Of a DNA stretch of 64,000 nucleotides, positions 10,025 to 18,907 are shown piece after piece. Position 1 is the stretch's first letter. Every line of letters starts with the position of its first letter. A program made the translations under genes and the position numbers. This stretch comes from Leucobacter sp. UCMA 4100 (lineage in GTDB: Bacteria > Actinomycetota > Actinomycetes > Actinomycetales > Microbacteriaceae): assembly GCF_027853335.1 (NCBI RefSeq), contig NZ_JAFEUS010000002.1, forward strand, positions 124,001 through 188,000, written 5' to 3'. The notes beneath the pieces were generated by a model. That model saw nothing but the letters and a program-made list of their open reading frames with translations. It did no database searches and was not told where the DNA came from.

Positions 10025-11248
10025 TCACTGAAGCAGGCGATGAACGACCGTGTCTGAGAGCAGGCGCCCCCTGAGCGTCGGCACGATCCGCCCCGCAATC
10101 GCCGCTTTGCCATCGATTAAGCCCTCGGCGATCAGGCTCGCAACCTCGCCTCTTCCGGCTTCCTCGAGTTGCGAGATGCGCGCACCAGAGCGCAGTCGCG
10201 ACTCAAGCATGACGCTCTCGATGCGCTGGTCTTCAGCCGTGAGTAGCTCTCGCTGGTGGGCAGGCGAAACGCCACGGGCGATGCGCTCGGCGTAGGCTGC
10301 GGGGTGCTTGACGTTCCACCAGCGCACACCTCCGATGTGTGAGTGAGCCCCCGGCCCGATCGCCCACCAGTCTTCACCGGTCCAGTACGAGAGGTTATGC
10401 CGCGATCGCAGTTCATCTGCCTTCGCCCAGTTCGAGATTTCATACCACTCGTACCCGGCAGCCTGCAGCATACCGTCGGCGAGCTCGTACATGGCCGCAT
10501 GCAGATCGTCATCGGGCTGCGCAACCTCACCACGGCGAATTTGCCGGGCGAGCTTCGTGCCCTGTTCGACGATGAGTGCGTATGCGCTCAGGTGGTCGGG
10601 AGCACACGCGATCGCCGTCTCGAGCGAGGTGCGCCAGTCATCGAGCGATTCGCCGGGGGTGCCATAGATGAGGTCGAGACTCACCTGCAGCCCGGCATCC
10701 TTCACCATCTGGACAGCCTTCGGAACCATCGCCGGCTCGTGCGTCCGGTCAAGCGTTGCCAGCACGTGCGGCACAGCCGACTGCATGCCCATGCTCACAC
10801 GCGTGAAGCCTGCCTCGGCGAGCGTCTCAAGCAACTGCGGGGTGACGGTATCGGGGTTCGCCTCGATCGAGACCTCGGCCCCCTCGGCGAGCCCCCACTC
10901 GTCGCGCACCGCGTGCAGCATCTCGGCAAGCTGCTCGCCCGGGAGAAGCGTCGGAGTTCCGCCGCCAAAGAAGACCGTCGAAACCTTGCGCTCGGGAAGC
11001 CCAGCTCGGCGCATGACCTCACCGGCTAGGCGCACCTCGTGCACCGCCTCGCCGGCATAGTTCTCGCGTTTTGCGCCGCGAAGCTCGGAGGCGGTGTAGG
11101 TGTTGAAGTCACAGTACCCGCAGCGCACCCTGCAATAGGGCACGTGCAGGTACACCCCAAAGTGACGTTCGAGGGCACCAGCGGTCACGCTTTCGGGCAG
11201 AGAACCGTCTTCGGGAGCGCTGACGCCCTCGGGAGGCTGGCTCGCCAC
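10025..11248 (-). CDS. hemW: HemW-like radical SAM protein (heme chaperone)
   Basis: A 407-residue radical SAM protein related to oxygen-independent coproporphyrinogen oxidase, with C39, C43 and C46 in CRVRCGYC forming the 4Fe-4S site. HemW proteins carry this CxxxCxxC spacing and act as heme chaperones rather than oxidases. GGGTP, which binds SAM, lies near 95-99. The C-terminal HemN domain (LSAYALIVEQGTKL..., YEISNWA) is present. The GTG start is one base after the DUF1990 stop. It is the last gene of lepA-DUF1990-hemW. Confidence 0.92.
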   Translation of the reverse strand: MASQPPEGVSAPEDGSLPESVTAGALERHFGVYLHVPYCRVRCGYCDFNTYTASELRGAKRENYAGEAVHEVRLAGEVMRRAGLPERKVSTVFFGGGTPTLLPGEQLAEMLHAVRDEWGLAEGAEVSIEANPDTVTPQLLETLAEAGFTRVSMGMQSAVPHVLATLDRTHEPAMVPKAVQMVKDAGLQVSLDLIYGTPGESLDDWRTSLETAIACAPDHLSAYALIVEQGTKLARQIRRGEVAQPDDDLHAAMYELADGMLQAAGYEWYEISNWAKADELRSRHNLSYWTGEDWWAIGPGAHSHIGGVRWWNVKHPAAYAERIARGVSPAHQRELLTAEDQRIESVMLESRLRSGARISQLEEAGRGEVASLIAEGLIDGKAAIAGRIVPTLRGRLLSDTVVHRLLQ

Positions 11249-11249
11249 G

Positions 11250-11933
11250 CTACTCTTCTTCTGAACTCGACGCGTTGATCGTCGCTTGCACGACGGGCGT
11301 GAGTGCGTGAAGCTGCTCGGCTACGCGGGCAATCTCTTTCTTCACGCCGCTCTTCGTGAGCAGCTTCTTGCTGCCCTTGCGTGCGTCGTAGAAGAAACCG
11401 CGGGCAACCGCCCACACCGAGTTATCAGAGCGCATTTCGACACGCAAGAAAGCCTCGCCGGCGATGTCAGACTCTGCCGCACTGCCGACGATGAAGCCGA
11501 CACGGTTCGTCTCGTCGATGACGCTGATCACGCGCATGCTGCGCACGTCTTCGTCACCAATGCGGTAGTTCACCAGGTGCCCTGCCTCAAGATACGGAGT
11601 GCCGTCTGGAGCGAAGAGCTGCTCGTTCTCTTTCGGCCCTTCAGGAAGCCCGGTGTCGCGAAACGAGATCGATGCGTATTTCGATTCCTGCCCCTTATCG
11701 ACGAGCTCAATCTCGATGTTGGCGCCCTTTTGTGCGCCCCAGGTCATGAGGGTCGAGGTGGCCGACATGAAGCGATCTTCGCCACTGCCGAGCAGCACCT
11801 CTTCTTCGAAGGGGGTGCTGCCAACAGGTGGATACTTCATGAGGTCGGGCGCCTGCGAGGCACCGACCGATGCGTAGCTGACCTCGTGGTCGACGTGTGT
11901 GGAGCGCCTCAGGATTGGCTGCTCATCGCTCAC
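11250..11933 (-). CDS. DUF1990 (UPF0548) family protein
   Basis: A 227-residue soluble protein of unknown function. It resembles DUF1990 proteins, with a central [18 protein letters not shown] segment, followed by [21 protein letters not shown] and a C-terminal [18 protein letters not shown]. It ends in a serine/glutamate tail. Its GTG start overlaps the lepA stop (GTGA) and its stop is one base before hemW, so it is translationally linked to both. No catalytic motif is recognisable. Confidence 0.7.
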   Translation of the reverse strand: MSDEQPILRRSTHVDHEVSYASVGASQAPDLMKYPPVGSTPFEEEVLLGSGEDRFMSATSTLMTWGAQKGANIEIELVDKGQESKYASISFRDTGLPEGPKENEQLFAPDGTPYLEAGHLVNYRIGDEDVRSMRVISVIDETNRVGFIVGSAAESDIAGEAFLRVEMRSDNSVWAVARGFFYDARKGSKKLLTKSGVKKEIARVAEQLHALTPVVQATINASSSEEE

Positions 11934-13780
11934 TTATTTTTCTCCTTGCCCTCGACGTCACCCGAGAGTGCGGCAATAAACGCTTCCTGGGGTACCTCAA
12001 CGCGGCCCACCATCTTCATGCGCTTCTTGCCTTCCTTTTGCTTTTCAAGCAGTTTACGCTTACGACTAATGTCACCGCCGTAGCACTTTGCCAGAACGTC
12101 TTTGCGGATCGCGCGAATGGTCTCACGCGCGATCACGCGCGACCCGATAGCCGCCTGAATCGGCACCTCGAACTGCTGCCTCGGAATGAGTTTGCGCAGT
12201 CGCTCGGTCATGAGCGTGCCGTAGTGGTAGGCGCTGTCACGGTGCACGATCGCGCTGAACGCGTCGACCTTGTCACCCTGCAACAGGATGTCGACCTTCA
12301 CGAGATCGGCTTCTTGCTCGCCCATCGGCTCGTAGTCAAGGCTTGCGTAGCCCTGCGTGCGGCTCTTCAGATGGTCGAAGAAGTCAAACACGATCTCGCC
12401 GAGGGGCATCGCGTAGCGAAGCTCGACGCGCTCCCCCAGGTATTCCATGCCGAGCAGGCTGCCGCGACGGCTCTGGCAGAGCTCCATGATCGCGCCGACG
12501 TAATCTTTTGGGGCGAGAATCGCGACGCGCACCATCGGCTCGCGCACGCTCATGATCTTGCCCTCGGGATACTCGCTCGGGTTCGTGACCGTAATCTCTT
12601 CGCCGTCTTCAGCGGTCACCGAGTAGACCACGCTCGGCGCGGTCGCGATGAGGTCGAGGTCAAACTCGCGGCGCAGGCGCTCCGAGATAATTTCGAGGTG
12701 CAAGAGCCCGAGGAAGCCACAGCGAAAACCGAAGCCGAGCGCAACCGAGGTCTCAGGCTCGTACTGCAGCGCGGCGTCTGAGAGCTTCAGCTTGTCGAGC
12801 GCCTCGCGCAGGATCGGATAGTCAGAACCATCGATCGGGTACAGGCCCGAGAAGACCATGGGCTTCGGGTCGGTGTAACCGGGAAGGGCCTCTTCGGCAC
12901 CGTGGTGCTGGCTCGTGACCGTGTCGCCGACCTTCGACTGACGCACATCTTTCACGCCAGTAATGAGGTAACCGACCTCGCCGGTCGCGAGCCCCTTCGT
13001 GGGTTCGGGCCCTGGTGAAGAGACACCGATCTCGAGCGCCTCGTAGACCATGCCGGTCGACATCATCTGCACTTTTTCGCGCGGCGTGAGCCTGCCGTCA
13101 ACCATACGAACGTAGGTCACAACACCGCGGTACGGGTCATAGACCGAGTCGAAAATCATGGCGCGAGCGGGTGCCTCCTGCTCACCCACCGGTGCCGGAA
13201 CCTTCTCGATTACTCGGTCGAGCAGCTCTTCAACACCCATGCCGGTCTTGCCAGAGACCTTAATAATGTCTTCGGGCTCACCACCGAGCAGGTCGCAGAT
13301 CTCGCGCGCGACCCGCTCGGGGTCGGCGGCCGGCAGGTCAATCTTATTGAGCACCGGAATGATTTCGAGGTCATGCTCCATTGCGAGGTACAGGTTCGCG
13401 AGCGTCTGGGCTTCGATGCCCTGCGCCGCGTCGACGAGCAGAATCGCTCCCTCGCAGGCGGCCAGCGAACGTGAGACCTCGTAGCTGAAGTCGACGTGAC
13501 CGGGGGTGTCGATCATGTTGAGCGCGTACTCAGTGCTGTCGTGCTGCCAGTGCATGCGCACGGCCTGCGACTTGATCGTAATGCCGCGTTCTCGCTCAAT
13601 ATCCATACTGTCGAGGTACTGAGCACGCATCTCACGGTCGGGAACCGTGCCGGTGATCTGCAGCATGCGGTCGGCAAGAGTTGATTTACCGTGGTCGATG
13701 TGCGCGATGATGCAGAAGTTGCGAATCATGCGCGGATCGGTCGACGCCGGCACAGGGGGATGAATACTTCGAGGAGACAT
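11930..13780 (-). CDS. lepA: Elongation factor 4
   Basis: Ribosome back-translocase GTPase of 616 residues. G1 is AHIDHGKST at 27-35, followed by the switch I region RERGIT and G3 DTPGH, with NKIDLP as G4. The C-terminal LepA-specific domain runs to the basic end [15 protein letters not shown] at 13780 is chosen because the preceding sequence is intergenic and divergent from rpsT. Downstream genes DUF1990 and hemW overlap or abut it. Confidence 0.97.
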   Translation of the reverse strand: MSPRSIHPPVPASTDPRMIRNFCIIAHIDHGKSTLADRMLQITGTVPDREMRAQYLDSMDIERERGITIKSQAVRMHWQHDSTEYALNMIDTPGHVDFSYEVSRSLAACEGAILLVDAAQGIEAQTLANLYLAMEHDLEIIPVLNKIDLPAADPERVAREICDLLGGEPEDIIKVSGKTGMGVEELLDRVIEKVPAPVGEQEAPARAMIFDSVYDPYRGVVTYVRMVDGRLTPREKVQMMSTGMVYEALEIGVSSPGPEPTKGLATGEVGYLITGVKDVRQSKVGDTVTSQHHGAEEALPGYTDPKPMVFSGLYPIDGSDYPILREALDKLKLSDAALQYEPETSVALGFGFRCGFLGLLHLEIISERLRREFDLDLIATAPSVVYSVTAEDGEEITVTNPSEYPEGKIMSVREPMVRVAILAPKDYVGAIMELCQSRRGSLLGMEYLGERVELRYAMPLGEIVFDFFDHLKSRTQGYASLDYEPMGEQEADLVKVDILLQGDKVDAFSAIVHRDSAYHYGTLMTERLRKLIPRQQFEVPIQAAIGSRVIARETIRAIRKDVLAKCYGGDISRKRKLLEKQKEGKKRMKMVGRVEVPQEAFIAALSGDVEGKEKNK

Positions 13781-13869
13781 TGTGATTCAGTATCTCATGA
13801 AATCGCATAACGATGCTGTTTGCTCCTTTCGCGCGCGGCTTTTTCTGGTAGAGTTGCTTATTGGCTTGC

Positions 13870-13885
13870 GTGTGGGAAACCACAC
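13870..13885 (+). promoter_or_regulatory. Hairpin with GAAA loop upstream of rpsT
   Basis: GTGTGG, GAAA, CCACAC forms a six-bp stem capped by a GNRA-type tetraloop, 77 nt before the rpsT start. It may lie in the rpsT 5' UTR. A role in S20 autoregulation is only a guess. Confidence 0.35.
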
Positions 13886-13962
13886 ACCCCGCCAGGTAGC
13901 CCTCTTCTCTGCCGACGGGACTCAACCGTTAATGATTTTTAAGCTAAAGGACAAAGCACCAA

Positions 13963-14229
13963 GTGGCAAATATTAAGTCGCAGATCAAGCGCATTAAGAC
14001 CAACCGCAAGGCTACCGAGCGTAACCGTGCAGTCAAGAGCGAGTACCGTACCCTCGCACGCCAGACCCGCGCAGCAGTTGCTGCCGGTGACAAGGCGCTC
14101 GCAGAGAAGAAGCTTAAAGAGGCTACCCGCAAGATCGACAAGGCTGTTTCGAAGGGCGTTCTGCACAAGAACCAGGCCGCGAACCGCAAGTCAAGGCTCG
14201 CACAGCAGGTAAACGCTCTCGCAGCGTAG
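13963..14229 (+). CDS. rpsT: 30S ribosomal protein S20
   Basis: Primary 16S rRNA-binding protein, 88 residues, strongly basic, with the typical start [21 protein letters not shown]. The start codon is GTG at 13963, preceded by AAAGGA at 13946-13951. It is divergent from lepA, as in other actinobacteria. A strong intrinsic terminator follows within 15 nt, so the gene is monocistronic. Confidence 0.98.
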   Translation: MANIKSQIKRIKTNRKATERNRAVKSEYRTLARQTRAAVAAGDKALAEKKLKEATRKIDKAVSKGVLHKNQAANRKSRLAQQVNALAA

Positions 14230-14240
14230 TGACGCGTTTC

Positions 14241-14280
14241 ACGTCAAGGGCCCTCACCGTTTGGTGGGGGCCCTTGATGT
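14241..14280 (+). terminator. Intrinsic terminator of rpsT
   Basis: A long stem pairs ACGTCAAGGGCCC (14241-14253) with GGGCCCTTGATGT (14268-14280), with an inner TCACC/GGTG continuation and a GTTT loop. It is followed by TTTC. It lies 11 nt after the rpsT stop. Confidence 0.9.
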
Positions 14281-14430
14281 TTCTGGGGTCCGCGCTCCCG
14301 TCGTGCCTCGTGCCGCTCGGCTGATCCGCTGCCCGGCTGAATAGCCGCCCATACCGAATCACTTCCCTGCCACTGCGCTGCGGGCCCGTCCCGCTGATGC
14401 TCCGCCCGTCGATGCCTCGCTACTTGGATG

Positions 14431-14514
14431 CGCCGAGTGAGCATGACTTCGTCGAGTGAGTATCGGGATCGCGCTGTTTCCATGCTCACTCGACGAACTG
14501 ATACTCACTCGGCG
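14431..14514. repeat. Nested palindromic repeat (REP-like)
   Basis: Two 34-nt arms (14431-14464 and 14481-14514) flank a 16-nt centre. Each arm contains two direct copies of the octamer CGAGTGAG, followed by CAT or TATC. The second arm carries the same two units as reverse complements, so the octamer occurs four times in 84 nt. It occupies the rpsT-holA intergenic space. It looks like a repetitive extragenic palindrome; other genomic copies cannot be checked here. Between the rpsT terminator and 14430 nothing else is recognised. Confidence 0.65.
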
Positions 14515-14540
14515 AGAAGAGACGGCGAAGCGCGGTGCGG

Positions 14541-15548
14541 TTAGGCTGCCGGGAGCGGAGCGCCCTTGCGGGCCACGAGCAGCACGAAGCGCTCGAGCGC
14601 GTAGACGGCGTCGCGAGACCCACCCTTGAGGGCGAGGTCGGTCGCCGCCGACTCCGTTATGACGCGGGCGAGGCCGCTTTCACGCCAGCCGCGCACGTCG
14701 CGCATGGCGCGGTCGACCTGCCAGGGCGGCATGCCGAACTCTTTGGCGAGTTGTGCGGCTGAGGCCTCTGCCCCGCACACCCGGGCAATGGCACGTAGCT
14801 TATAGTTGAGCGCGCCGAGCAGCGGGATCGGTTGCACGCCAGTATCGAGCGCCTGGCGCAGGAAGAGCAGCGCCTCACCAGCGTTTCCCGCGATTGCTGC
14901 GTCGGCGACCTTGAACGCATTCGTCTCGACGCGGCCGCCAGTCATGATCTCGACCTGCGAGAGCGTCACATTGCCACCGCTATTTTGGGCGAGCTGGCCG
15001 CACACCGCGATCAGCTCTTCAAGGTTTTCGGGAAAGGCTTGCACGAGTGCCTGCATCGCCCGCGGGTCGGCTTTGACGCCGAGCCTGTGGAACTCGGCAC
15101 GCACGAGCGCCGGTAGGTCGCCGGGCTTTACTGCCGGGCACAGCACTTCGACGGCTCCAGCGGGCATCGCGCGGATCGCGTCGAGAAGTCCCTTGCCGCG
15201 TTGGCCTCCGCCGTGACGAATGACGAGGGTCGTGTCGGCGTCGGGAACCTCGAGGTATGCCTTCGCGTCGGTGATGAACGCGTCAGTGGCTTTTTCGGCG
15301 CCCATGACGCGAATGAGCCGGGGCTCGCCAAAGAGCGAGGGGCTTGCGAGCGTCATGAGCATGCCTGACTCGTACTGACTCGCCTCGACCTCGTGGATCT
15401 CGAGCGCCGGGTCTTGCTCACGCAGGACAGAGCGCATACGGAGCCAGGCGCGGTCAGCAAAGAGCTGCTCTGGACCGGTCACGAGCATGACCGGAACCGG
15501 CTGCACGTCTGACCACGAGAGTTGGGGAATCTTTGCTTTGGCTGCCAC
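14541..15548 (-). CDS. holA: DNA polymerase III subunit delta
   Basis: Clamp-loader subunit that opens the sliding clamp. It has 335 residues with the family's AAA+-like fold. The visible markers are VMLVTGPEQLFADRA near 20-34, VIRHGGGQRGKGLLDA and the C-terminal VARVCG/WQVDRAMRD segments. GTG at 15548 lies six bases after TAGAGT within the end of comEC, so holA has a probable leaderless promoter of its own. The order holA-comEC-comEA (minus strand) is conserved in actinobacteria. Confidence 0.92.
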   Translation of the reverse strand: MAAKAKIPQLSWSDVQPVPVMLVTGPEQLFADRAWLRMRSVLREQDPALEIHEVEASQYESGMLMTLASPSLFGEPRLIRVMGAEKATDAFITDAKAYLEVPDADTTLVIRHGGGQRGKGLLDAIRAMPAGAVEVLCPAVKPGDLPALVRAEFHRLGVKADPRAMQALVQAFPENLEELIAVCGQLAQNSGGNVTLSQVEIMTGGRVETNAFKVADAAIAGNAGEALLFLRQALDTGVQPIPLLGALNYKLRAIARVCGAEASAAQLAKEFGMPPWQVDRAMRDVRGWRESGLARVITESAATDLALKGGSRDAVYALERFVLLVARKGAPLPAA

Positions 15549-15554
15549 GGCTCT

Positions 15555-15560
15555 ACTCTA
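15555..15560 (-). promoter_or_regulatory. -10 box of leaderless holA promoter
   Basis: TAGAGT on the minus strand, six bases before the holA GTG and overlapping the comEC stop codon. Confidence 0.45.
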
Positions 15561-17981
15561 TCGTTCACTCCAGACAACGACGCGGTCGCCCTGCAGCGAA
15601 AGCGCGATCGAGCCGTGAGTATCGCTGCGCAACGGGATCGTTTTGGCCCTGGCGAGGTCGTCAAGCGCCTTGTCGCTCGGGTGCCCGTAGCGGTTCTCGA
15701 CTCCGCTCGATACGAGACCGTACTCTGCGCCGAGTTGCTCAAGGAACTCGGCATCGGCATCCTTCGAGCCGTGGTGCGCGACCTTCACAATGTCGCAGCG
15801 CTCGTCTGGGTAGCGTGAGCGAAGCATTGCGTGGTCGGCCTCGCCCGTATCGGCGAGCATGAAGAGACACACCCCCTGAACATCAATGCGCATGACAATG
15901 CTCGCACCGTTCGCGCTCGTAATCGGCTGTTCTGTGGTCGGCGCGAGAATGCGCCACGAGAGGGTGGCGTCGGGGTTGTCGCTACCGAGGGTTCCTTGCA
16001 TACCCTCAACCCCGATCCGATACGGGATCGAGTGCCGCTGTAGCTGTTGCTCGGGAGCGCGTTCTGCTGAGTCTCCGGTGACGGGACGTGAGATGAGCGC
16101 AGCCCGTGTGCGATCGAGCACGGCCCCCATGCCTCCGACGTGATCGGCATCGTCGTGACTGAGTACGAGTAGCGTCACCTCGGTGACGCCAAAGCGGTCT
16201 AGGCAAGCCGACACCGCAGTTTCATCGACCCCGGTGTCGGTGAGCATAACCCGATCGGGGTCTGCGGGGTCTCTCACGAGAAAGGCATCGCCCTGCCCCA
16301 CGTCGCACATGACAACGAACCAGTCGCCGGGCGTCGTCACCCGGGTCATCACCGGTGAGGTGATACTGACCGCGACGAAGGTTCCGACGCCGGCCGCACC
16401 CAACGCCCACCAGAGGCGCCGCAACAACACCGGTGCATCAATGCGTGTTCGCCACCGCCCAACAGGCCTCATGCTCCGCAGCCATAGCGATGCGATGATA
16501 CTGCCCTGGCATAGCGTTAAGAGCACGGCACCAACCGCGCCACCCGGCCAATAGAGGCGCGTGAGTGGCATCTCAGCGATCGTCAACGCAAGCCAGACGA
16601 CCCACGACGAAGGAACGGCAGCGACAACCGTTAACCAGTGCCCGAGCAGTGGAGCCACGGGGGCGGCGAGCATCGCAAGAAGCCCGATACCGGTGCCAAG
16701 CGGCGCCGCGGGAGCTGCGAGAACGTTCGCAAGAATGCCGCCGAGCGCAAGCCCTGGCTGCAACAGCAACAGGAGTGGCCCGCAGGCAACCTGGGCAGCG
16801 ATGGTCACGGCGAGTGTGAGCGCCAACGGCATCGGCAACCTTGCCCACCGCGAAAGCCAGCGGGTGATGCCCGGCGCCCAAAACATGATGCCTGCGGTTG
16901 CAGCGACCGACAGGGTAAAACCCGGGTGACGCGCTTGCCATGGGTCACCGATAAGCAGCACGATCATGGCGCACCCAAGCGAGGCAAACCCGACGCCACG
17001 GCGCCCACCGAACTGCGACAGCAGTGTCACGGCAGCCATGAGAGCCGCGCGTTGAATACTCGGGTCAGGACCAACGACGAGGGTGAACCCGAACAGCGCA
17101 GCCGCGCCGAACCCAATACGCAATCGCCTCCCGACCCCGAGGTACGAAACCACGATCATCGCCGCGGCAACAATGAGCGCGCAGTTCGCCCCCGACACTG
17201 CGATGAGGTGGGTGAGACTCGTCGTTTTCATCGCCGCATCAAGTTCTTCCGTCACGAGACTCGTGTCGCCGACGGTGAACCCGGGCACGAGGTCGGCGCC
17301 GTCAACGGCCGAGGCGTGTTCGATGATCGTGAGTCGTAACGAGGCGATGACTCGGTGCCAGGCCGCGGGGCTTTCGGCTACCGTGAGCTCTTGAACACTC
17401 ACCATGTAGGCCGCTGAGCGTTGCGGTTCTGATGGCCGAAAACTCCCATTGAAACGCACCACCATTCCGGGAACCCACCGCGAAGAAGGAACCTCGGCGG
17501 CCCCGTCGAGTTGTTCGAGCGTGTCTTGCGAAAACCAGAGCAGCACCGGCACCGTACCGCGGTTGCTGAAGACACCTGCCTGCACCCACCCGTCGCCCGT
17601 CTCAGTACGCTCAACGAATCCCGCGAGCTTCGCCTCCCACATCAGTTTGTCGCGCGAACTCGTTGCTTCACGGTGATGGGTGCGGATCGTCGCCTGCTCA
17701 CCCCCGCTCACCTCTGGCGCCTCGCGCACCCATTCTTGGTGTGCGATCTGCCCGGAAACGACCGCGAGAAAGGCGAGCGTCACGACGGAAAAGCGCGCCA
17801 CACGCCGGGGCAGCTGAGCTTTTCTGAAGACGATTGATGCGCTGAGCATCAGGCCGCCAATTGCCAGCGAAGCCACCGTGACCGGCATCGCCCAACCCGG
17901 GCGAGTAATCAGAAACGCGGCTGCCGCCCATGACACAAGCGCAGCGAACAGCAGCCGCCAGGTGCCCGGCGGTTTGTTCAC
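15558..17981 (-). CDS. comEC: ComEC/Rec2 family DNA-uptake channel protein
   Basis: An 807-residue polytopic membrane protein. N-terminal helices (about 10-60) are followed by an OB-like extracytoplasmic domain and the Competence domain with many helices (about 230-500). The C-terminal part is a metallo-beta-lactamase domain with SHDDADHVGG and later VAHHGSKDADAEFL. ComEC forms the inner-membrane channel for single-stranded DNA uptake. It follows comEA with a GTGA-type overlap. No pilus genes are visible here, so transformability cannot be judged. Confidence 0.93.
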   Translation of the reverse strand: MNKPPGTWRLLFAALVSWAAAAFLITRPGWAMPVTVASLAIGGLMLSASIVFRKAQLPRRVARFSVVTLAFLAVVSGQIAHQEWVREAPEVSGGEQATIRTHHREATSSRDKLMWEAKLAGFVERTETGDGWVQAGVFSNRGTVPVLLWFSQDTLEQLDGAAEVPSSRWVPGMVVRFNGSFRPSEPQRSAAYMVSVQELTVAESPAAWHRVIASLRLTIIEHASAVDGADLVPGFTVGDTSLVTEELDAAMKTTSLTHLIAVSGANCALIVAAAMIVVSYLGVGRRLRIGFGAAALFGFTLVVGPDPSIQRAALMAAVTLLSQFGGRRGVGFASLGCAMIVLLIGDPWQARHPGFTLSVAATAGIMFWAPGITRWLSRWARLPMPLALTLAVTIAAQVACGPLLLLLQPGLALGGILANVLAAPAAPLGTGIGLLAMLAAPVAPLLGHWLTVVAAVPSSWVVWLALTIAEMPLTRLYWPGGAVGAVLLTLCQGSIIASLWLRSMRPVGRWRTRIDAPVLLRRLWWALGAAGVGTFVAVSITSPVMTRVTTPGDWFVVMCDVGQGDAFLVRDPADPDRVMLTDTGVDETAVSACLDRFGVTEVTLLVLSHDDADHVGGMGAVLDRTRAALISRPVTGDSAERAPEQQLQRHSIPYRIGVEGMQGTLGSDNPDATLSWRILAPTTEQPITSANGASIVMRIDVQGVCLFMLADTGEADHAMLRSRYPDERCDIVKVAHHGSKDADAEFLEQLGAEYGLVSSGVENRYGHPSDKALDDLARAKTIPLRSDTHGSIALSLQGDRVVVWSER

Positions 17982-18796
17982 GGGGCGGTCACAAGGTCGC
18001 GCAGCTCGGCAAAGACCTTCGGGCCAATACCTGAGACGTTCATAAGGTCGTCGACGCTACGAAACCCACCGTTTGCGTCGCGCCACTCAATGATTCGAGC
18101 GGCGAGGGCCGGGCCAATACGCGGCAGAGTTTCGAGTGTCGCCGCGTCGGCGCTGTTGAGGTTCACCGACCCACCAGCATCGGGAGCGGCGGTTCCCGAC
18201 GCGCCGGGCTGCTCGCTTTGCTCGCCCTCTGCGGGAACGAGTATCTGTTCACCATCGATCACCTCACGCGCGAGGTTGACCCCGACGAGCGAGGCTTTAT
18301 CGGTGACTCCCCCGGCCTTTTGGATCGCTTGCTGCACCCGATCACCGGAGGCTAGCTCGATGACCCCGGGCTTCTTCACTTCACCCAGCACGTGCACGAA
18401 CACGCTCGCACCCTCGGCGCCTTTGCTCGCCCCCTCGCCGGGAGCCGCGCCGCGATCGCCCGCGCCGCGGGAATCGCTCGAGCCGACTTCTCCGCTCGAG
18501 GCCTCTTCTCCCAAGATTTCGCTCGCGTTCGTTTCATCGTCGCCTGAGCTTTCGGCACTCTCGAGCGAGAAGGCATGGTTCGAGCGCACGAGCGCGAGAA
18601 CCACCGCGACCAACACCACGAGGATAAAGATGATCACGCCAGCCGCGGGCGGCGTCGCGATTGCTCGAAAGAGTCTTCGCGGCAGCGGCTCCGGCACCTT
18701 CCACGAGGCGGCCTCACCGTCGCGCCGTGCGGCAGGGCTTCTGGGTTGCTCTGCCGCGCTTCCCGGCTTCGGCACCGTGTTCTCATCGAGGTTCAT
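17978..18796 (-). CDS. comEA: ComEA family helix-hairpin-helix DNA-binding protein
   Basis: A 272-residue membrane-anchored DNA receptor. The N-terminus is cytoplasmic and a transmembrane helix lies near 52-70. A Ser/Glu/Gly-rich linker leads to an SLBB domain (FVHVLGEVKKPGVIEL, about 131-146). Paired HhH motifs (VNLNSADAATLETLPRIGP and VSGIGPKVFAEL) form the C-terminus. ATG at 18796 is seven bases after TAACGT, suggesting a leaderless mRNA for comEA-comEC. Bound DNA would be handed to ComEC. Confidence 0.93.
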   Translation of the reverse strand: MNLDENTVPKPGSAAEQPRSPAARRDGEAASWKVPEPLPRRLFRAIATPPAAGVIIFILVVLVAVVLALVRSNHAFSLESAESSGDDETNASEILGEEASSGEVGSSDSRGAGDRGAAPGEGASKGAEGASVFVHVLGEVKKPGVIELASGDRVQQAIQKAGGVTDKASLVGVNLAREVIDGEQILVPAEGEQSEQPGASGTAAPDAGGSVNLNSADAATLETLPRIGPALAARIIEWRDANGGFRSVDDLMNVSGIGPKVFAELRDLVTAP

Positions 18797-18803
18797 GGGG
18801 TGA

Positions 18804-18809
18804 ACGTTA
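18804..18809 (-). promoter_or_regulatory. -10 box of leaderless comEA promoter
   Basis: TAACGT on the minus strand, seven bases before the comEA ATG. Confidence 0.45.
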
Positions 18810-18907
18810 CGTGAGACGACGCGTCAGGCGGCTGCCATCACCAGGTCTTCAAAGAGGACCCGCTCGAGAGCCGGTGTGAACGGCGAAAGAGGCGATGATC
18901 CGCCGCC

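Noticed and set aside
18891-18904. GGCG/CGCC hairpin after the monooxygenase gene
   Set aside because: Only four base pairs; too weak to call a terminator.
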